Assembly (NCBI GenBank): GCA_035532735.1
Contig: DATKQM010000068.1
Coordinates: forward strand, 1 to 64,000
Reading direction: 5' to 3'
Source of the DNA: Chersky-840 sp035532735
GTDB lineage: Bacteria; Actinomycetota; Acidimicrobiia; Acidimicrobiales; UBA8190
DNA length: 64,000 nt
The position numbers were made by a program, and so were the translations under genes. The stretch's first letter is position 1, and the number at the start of each line of letters is the position of its first letter. Below the pieces are notes generated by a model. It was not told where the DNA came from. It searched no databases and worked only from the letters and a program-made list of their open reading frames with translations. Of this stretch, positions 59,978-64,000 are shown one piece after another.

Positions 59978-61807
59978 TCATGCCGAGAGCGCCGTTGACA
60001 TCAACGAGTCAAGCGCGTCCGCCGACGCCGGTCGTGCAAAGAAGTAGCCCTGATAGGAATCGCAGTCGAGCGCCACCACTTCGTCCAATTGCGCTTCGGA
60101 CTCAATTCCCTCGGCCACGACGGTCATCTGCAGGCTGTGCGCCAACCTGACGATGGCGCTCACGATGAGCCGACTCGTGGGCTCACGTCCCAGATCGGCG
60201 ATAAAGGCCCGGTCGATCTTGACGATGTTGACCGGGAACTGTTTGAGATAGCTCAGAGAGCTGTAGCCCGTCCCGAAGTCATCGAGGGCGAGCTTGACGC
60301 CGAGGTGTCTCAGATCGTTGAGCACGATCAGCGCACGATCGCTGTCCTGGATGAAGACGCTTTCCGTTACCTCGAGGGTCACGACCCTCGGGTCGGTCCG
60401 CGTCTCGGTCAATACCTCCGCAACAGTGGTCGCGAAGCCTGGTGCCACCAATTGCGAGGACGAGATGTTGACGCAGATCTCGAGATCACGGTGTTGATCG
60501 TGGCGCTGCCACCGGTGCAGGTCGACGCATGCCTGCATCAATACCCATCGCCCGATGTCGATGATGAGGCCGGACTGCTCGGCGAGAGGGACGATCGTGT
60601 CAGGAGGCACCATCCCTCGGAGCGGGTGTGCCCAGCGAAGAAGAGCTTCGACGCCGGTGATCCGCCCGTCGTCAGTGGCCACGATGGGCTGGTACTCGGT
60701 GAGCAACTCGTGTCGTGCCAGGGCTCCGCGCAGGTCGCGATTCAGCGTTGCTCGGTTGTCGGCTAGGCGCCGTTCGCCGATGTCCACCGTCCCATGACGC
60801 GCCCCTCCGTTGCGCTTGGCCTGATACATAGCCGTGTCGGCGTCCTGGAGGATCTGCTCGGGGACGTCGTTACCACGACCGGCGAAGGCGATGCCGACAC
60901 TGGCACTCACCTGTACCTCGATGCCCGACAGGACAAAAGCCTTTCCGAGCGCCTCGTCGATGCGGGCGGCCAGCGGCTCGACCTGCGATGTGTTCTCGAG
61001 GTCTTCGCACAAGATGACGAACTCGTCGCCGGCGAGGCGAGCCAAGGTGTCACCGGGTCGGAGGAGGTCGGTCAGACGTCCCGCCACGGCTACGAGGAGG
61101 TCGTCGCCGACGTGATGTCCGTAGGTGTCGTTGATCGCTTTGAATCGGTCGAGATCGGCGAAGAGGATCGCCACGAGCTTCTCCGAGCGATGGCACTTAA
61201 GGATGGCGTGCACGAGGCGCTGCACCAGGAGAGTCCGGTTGGGCAGTCCGGTCAGGGCGTCGTGGAGGGCTGTTTCGCGGGCGCGGTCTGAGGATTCTCG
61301 GAGATCCGAGCGTGCTTGCGCGTTGAGAAGATAGGCGGCCGCCACGTCAGCCAGTGTCTGCGCCGCGGTCATCGCTCCGGCATTCAAGGGTCCGGCACTG
61401 GTGCGGTAGAGGTCGAGTGCCCCGAGCTGGTGTTGGTCGTGGCGCAAGGGGAAGGTGAACACTGCGCCCAGTCCTTCTTCGAGAGCTCGTGATGCAAATG
61501 TCGGGAACCGATCGTCGGCACGCAGGTCGGGGACGAGGACGGCCTCGCCTTCTCGGTACGCGGCCAGGCACGGACCCTCGCCCAATTCGGTCTGAAGTCG
61601 CTCGAAACGCATCGCCGCGTCATCCGAGGCGGCGATGTAATGAGGAGCGGTATCAGGCGCGATCAGTGTGACGCCGGCCGCGCTAATTGGGAGTACATCT
61701 ACGATCCGGACCACCAAATGATCGAGGATGGCCTGAATCGGAAAGTCAGTGACAAGAGTCCTCGCGAACTCGCTGAGGACGCCTGAGAGTCGCCTCTCGA
61801 TCTCCAT
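59978..61807 (-). CDS. GAF-GGDEF-EAL cyclic-di-GMP signalling protein
   Basis: This 609-residue cytoplasmic protein starts at the ATG at 61807, which follows AGGGGG. A GAF domain (about 10-160) precedes GGDEF (about 180-335) and EAL (about 350-600). The cyclase motif is RLAGDEFVIL, an active AGDEF variant. RPGD five residues upstream is an I-site. EALLRW, the DDFGTGYSSL metal site and EGIES are present, so both activities are possible. It is 143 bases upstream of the poly-HAMP kinase gene and may head the whole island. Confidence 0.93.
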   Translation of the reverse strand: MEIERRLSGVLSEFARTLVTDFPIQAILDHLVVRIVDVLPISAAGVTLIAPDTAPHYIAASDDAAMRFERLQTELGEGPCLAAYREGEAVLVPDLRADDRFPTFASRALEEGLGAVFTFPLRHDQHQLGALDLYRTSAGPLNAGAMTAAQTLADVAAAYLLNAQARSDLRESSDRARETALHDALTGLPNRTLLVQRLVHAILKCHRSEKLVAILFADLDRFKAINDTYGHHVGDDLLVAVAGRLTDLLRPGDTLARLAGDEFVILCEDLENTSQVEPLAARIDEALGKAFVLSGIEVQVSASVGIAFAGRGNDVPEQILQDADTAMYQAKRNGGARHGTVDIGERRLADNRATLNRDLRGALARHELLTEYQPIVATDDGRITGVEALLRWAHPLRGMVPPDTIVPLAEQSGLIIDIGRWVLMQACVDLHRWQRHDQHRDLEICVNISSSQLVAPGFATTVAEVLTETRTDPRVVTLEVTESVFIQDSDRALIVLNDLRHLGVKLALDDFGTGYSSLSYLKQFPVNIVKIDRAFIADLGREPTSRLIVSAIVRLAHSLQMTVVAEGIESEAQLDEVVALDCDSYQGYFFARPASADALDSLMSTALSA

Positions 61808-61880
61808 GAGACCCCCTGGCAAGCTTAGAAGCGGGCCGCGAGGACTGGGCGGAGGATTCAGAAAAGCAATTCGAACCGGC

Positions 61881-61910
61881 AGTGTAACGGTCCCTCGTCA
61901 CGCGATACAA
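61881..61910 (-). promoter_or_regulatory. Promoter of the signalling island
   Basis: On the minus strand TTGTAT (61910-61905) is followed after 18 bases by TACACT (61886-61881). The start would be near 61873, about 66 bases before the GAF-GGDEF-EAL start codon. It is the best promoter-like pair seen in the signalling island. Confidence 0.5.
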
Positions 61911-62318
61911 GCATGCTCGAGCACAGAGGCGCGCGTTCGGACAATCACAAACACGGCCACGTTGATCACATGACGCCGGCCGACATTGTCGTCAGGAACA
62001 GAACATGCAGAGAGTGGGCGGACGTTTTCACCGTGAGTCGTCGCCTGCATCGGACGAGGTGCCTGAAACTTTTCTTGACCGAAGCGTGAAGCCGGTCCGA
62101 CAGGGCCGGTCGGAGCAACAGTCACGGCGCAGGGTGCCCATCGACTCTGAGCGCGCAATCTTTGTGCAGCAGTCGTTAATAGAGGCGTCCGCAACTACCG
62201 ATTGATACCGCAGACCCCTGAGAGAGGGGCGCCTGGTTTAGTCAGGGTGCCGGTTCCCGGTCACCCGTCGCCGAGGCTCGACGTGTCCTCTCCCCATACA
62301 ACGGAAGAGGCACTCACG
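61911..62318. other. Divergent intergenic region before the ice-binding-like gene
   Basis: This stretch lies between the divergent GGDEF-EAL and ice-binding-like genes. Apart from the minus-strand promoter pair and the ribosome site GGAAGAGG at 62303-62310, nothing clear is seen. I find no RNA gene. Confidence 0.45.
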
Positions 62319-63323
62319 ATGTTCACGCACCGAACAAACACGTCCCGCCCTGGCATCACCACACCCCCCCGACACGTCTCGGCGTGGCTCGCACCAGTGG
62401 CGGTCATCCTGGCCGCCGTCGCTGTCATGGCCCCGGCCGTGCACGCCGACGCGGCGCAGACCCCGGTCGGCCTCGGCACGGCAGGAAGCTTCGCCATCCT
62501 CGCCGGCAGCGGGATCACCAACACCAACGCCACGACGGTCACCGGAGACGTCGGGACGTTCCCGACCACGTCGGAGAGCGGCACGGCGTCGATGACGATC
62601 ACGGGCACCAACCACGCCGGTGACGCGGTGACCCAGGGCGCCAAGAACGATCTCGTGACCGCCTACAACACCGCCGCAGGCGAGAGCCCACAGACAGCGG
62701 TCCCCGCCGACCTCGGCGGCCAGACCCTGAACCCGGGCACCTACAACTCGGCGTCGTCGCTGGGGCTCACCGGATCGCTCACACTCAACGGCGGCGGGAA
62801 CCCGAACGCCATGTTCGTCTTCCAGGCCGGCTCCACGTTGACCACGGCCTCGGCGAGCAGCGTCAACCTCATCAACGGCGCCCAGGCCTGCAACGTCTTC
62901 TGGCAGGTCGGGAGCTCGGCCACCCTCGGCACAGGCTCAACGTTCCGCGGGACCATCCTGGCGCTCACGTCGATCACCGTCACATCGGCGACGACCATCA
63001 ACGGTCGGGTCCTGGCCCTCAACAGCGCGGTCACCTTGGACAATGACACGATCACCAGACCGACCTGCGCCACTTCCGCCGGCACCACGGTGACGGTACC
63101 GGGCGGCGGCACGGCCAGGACCAACGCCGCCACACCCAGTCCGAACGGAACGACAGGTGCGGGCGTGACAGGGACCGGGACACCGACGGGGACGACTGGC
63201 ACCGGCACGCTTCCCTTCACCGGGATCAACCCCCGGTTGCCGATCCTCGGTGGGACCCTGGTGGTCTTCGGCCTCGGGTTGCTGGGACTCTCGAACGCAC
63301 GCCGCCGTCGCACGAGCGCCTGA
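62319..63323 (+). CDS. Ice-binding-like (DUF3494) protein with LPFTG wall anchor
   Basis: This 334-residue exported protein has a signal sequence at about 1-45 (WLAPVAVILAAVAVMAPAVHADA) and a DUF3494 ice-binding-like beta-solenoid (about 48-250). The family pattern is LGTAGSFAILAGSGITNTN, then GDVGTFP, then AGSTLTT and NVFWQVGSSATLGTGSTFRGTILA. A Thr/Gly/Pro linker (about 260-300) ends in LPFTG, a membrane helix and ARRRR. The tail is a sortase signal, so the protein should be attached to the cell wall. Ice-binding proteins of this family stop ice growth; many DUF3494 relatives are adhesins instead. GGAAGAGG precedes the ATG. Confidence 0.92.
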   Translation: MFTHRTNTSRPGITTPPRHVSAWLAPVAVILAAVAVMAPAVHADAAQTPVGLGTAGSFAILAGSGITNTNATTVTGDVGTFPTTSESGTASMTITGTNHAGDAVTQGAKNDLVTAYNTAAGESPQTAVPADLGGQTLNPGTYNSASSLGLTGSLTLNGGGNPNAMFVFQAGSTLTTASASSVNLINGAQACNVFWQVGSSATLGTGSTFRGTILALTSITVTSATTINGRVLALNSAVTLDNDTITRPTCATSAGTTVTVPGGGTARTNAATPSPNGTTGAGVTGTGTPTGTTGTGTLPFTGINPRLPILGGTLVVFGLGLLGLSNARRRRTSA

Positions 63324-63373
63324 ACGGCCAGTCACGCGAAAGGGGTCGCTCGTCGAACGGGCCGTGCGTCAGG

Positions 63374-63411
63374 CGCCGACCGAGGGGCAGTCACCTGCTT
63401 CTCGGTCGGCG
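63374..63411. terminator. Strong bidirectional terminator-like hairpin
   Basis: CGCCGACCGAG (63374-63384) pairs perfectly with CTCGGTCGGCG (63401-63411). Within the loop GCAG (63387-63390) can also pair with CTGC (63395-63398). It lies between the convergent ice-binding-like and CAP-domain genes. The stem is long enough to act in both directions. Confidence 0.7.
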
Positions 63412-63443
63412 TTCTCACGAGCAGTGGCTCTGATAGCGAAAAC

Positions 63444-64000
63444 TCAGCGGGCCCCGGCCGCCACGGCCTGGCCCCAGGTGTAGATGTAGAACGCCGGACT
63501 GCGGGTGAACACCGCAAAGAGCTCGGTATCGCTCATCCACGGCTTGGCGGCCGCCGGTGACGCCTCGCCGGCTCCCATGACAAGGATGCCACCCGAAGCC
63601 GCCAGCTGCGTAGCGGTGAAGCCCAGGATGTTGTCGCGGTGTCCCCAACATCCTCCCCCGCCGCTTCCACAAGCCAGGTTGCCCGACCCCGGGCCGTCGT
63701 CGTACATCCAGTTGTAGTTCGACCCCAGCGCGCCGGCGTTCTCGCTCCAGTTCGACGCCCACCGCATGACACTCACGCCGGGTGGGATGATCGTCGGCGT
63801 GGGGTCGGTGTCGGCCTGGGCGGCCGCCTGCGCATCCTGGTTCAGCTCGGCCACGAGCCCCACCGCCGGTGGGAGCCCGCGGTCCACGCGTTCGGTGTCG
63901 GCCAACACGAACAACTGCTCGGCCGCAGTGAGCGTCGAGTAGTTGCTCGGCAGTGTCATCGCCCCGAGACCTTCCCGCGCCCGGGCCGTGTCGGTGGCTT
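63444..64000 (-). CDS. CAP/SCP-like secreted protein, partial at the right edge
   Basis: The minus-strand frame is open to the end of the window and its 5' end lies outside. The visible part matches actinobacterial CAP (SCP/PR1)-domain proteins. It starts with ATDTARAREGLGAM, then LPSNYSTLTAAEQLFVLADTERVDRGLPP, then SENAGALGSNYNWMYDD and GHRDNIL. The last segment ends in YTWGQAVAAG. An internal ATG at 63959 is not the real start because the family pattern continues upstream. Members are exported and act at the cell surface; their biochemical role is mostly unknown. Confidence 0.85.
   Translation of the reverse strand, partial: ATDTARAREGLGAMTLPSNYSTLTAAEQLFVLADTERVDRGLPPAVGLVAELNQDAQAAAQADTDPTPTIIPPGVSVMRWASNWSENAGALGSNYNWMYDDGPGSGNLACGSGGGGCWGHRDNILGFTATQLAASGGILVMGAGEASPAAAKPWMSDTELFAVFTRSPAFYIYTWGQAVAAGAR

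Noticed and set aside
1..64000. CRISPR arrays
   Set aside because: The only clustered repeats are short tandem or protein-coding ones (22041-22085, 48324-48341, repeats within 29530-30822). None has the repeat-spacer alternation of a CRISPR array.
1..64000. tRNA and rRNA genes
   Set aside because: No gap contains a T-loop sequence with a matching acceptor stem that I could follow by eye, and no rRNA-like stretch is present. A covariance-model search would be decisive.

Overview
The window is a high-GC chromosomal segment that looks like a high-GC actinobacterium. An Acidimicrobiia-type lineage is plausible but not proven. The supporting signs are very GC-rich codon use, ATGA/GTGA start-stop overlaps, a likely F420-dependent luciferase-like oxidoreductase, GAF-ANTAR regulators, an LPFTG sortase-type surface protein, PadR/MarR/TetR/MerR-controlled exporters and secreted repeat proteins. 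I saw no rRNA, tRNA, CRISPR array, complete insertion sequence or prophage.

Layout. 0.6-5.6 kb: an ECF sigma factor, a membrane-anchored putative anti-sigma protein and three prepilin-like proteins, all tightly coupled. 5.8-6.6 kb: a small coiled-coil protein and a four-helix membrane protein. 6.7-11.5 kb: a PadR regulator, two near-duplicate ABC ATPases and one FtsX-type permease. The same operator-like sequence precedes both transcription units. 11.5-14.5 kb: an HMG-CoA-lyase-like enzyme and a carboxymuconolactone-decarboxylase-like protein, divergent from a CaiB/BaiF CoA-transferase. 14.7-20.6 kb: a compact branched-chain-amino-acid-type ABC importer in three genes, because the two permeases are fused and the two ATPases are fused. 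20.8-26.6 kb: a frameshifted heme-binding beta-barrel protein, a secreted pentapeptide-repeat protein, a secreted lysozyme-like/coiled-coil protein, a decayed amidohydrolase, an NlpC/P60 hydrolase and a truncated thioesterase. 27-30.8 kb: a PAS-GGDEF-EAL protein and a secreted protein with seven Cys-containing repeats. 31-36.5 kb: a CorA-type channel divergent from a MarR regulator that leads a heterodimeric ABC exporter. 36.5-47 kb: small secreted and membrane proteins, a frameshifted MFS-MarR fusion, an NAD-dependent formate dehydrogenase, a luciferase-like oxidoreductase, an MFS/TetR pair and an MFS/MerR pair. 47-48 kb: a frameshifted GNAT, a PRC-barrel fragment and a small membrane protein. 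48.6-61.8 kb: a minus-strand signalling island with two GAF-ANTAR proteins, a response regulator, a degenerate kinase-REC-Hpt protein, a stand-alone Hpt, two large hybrid kinases and a GAF-GGDEF-EAL protein. 62.3-64 kb: an LPFTG-anchored ice-binding-like protein and a CAP-domain protein running off the right edge.

The most unusual system is the signalling island. Four of its genes join two catalytically intact hybrid kinases, a free Hpt and a kinase-like protein that has lost its phospho-acceptor histidine but keeps REC and Hpt modules. A c-di-GMP protein heads the island and ANTAR regulators follow it. This reads as a multistep phosphorelay feeding second-messenger and RNA-level outputs. Other notable points are the repeated exporter-plus-cognate-regulator modules with visible palindromic operators, and a set of genes broken by single-base indels, several in short G/C runs. 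Those indels could be real decay or residual assembly error.
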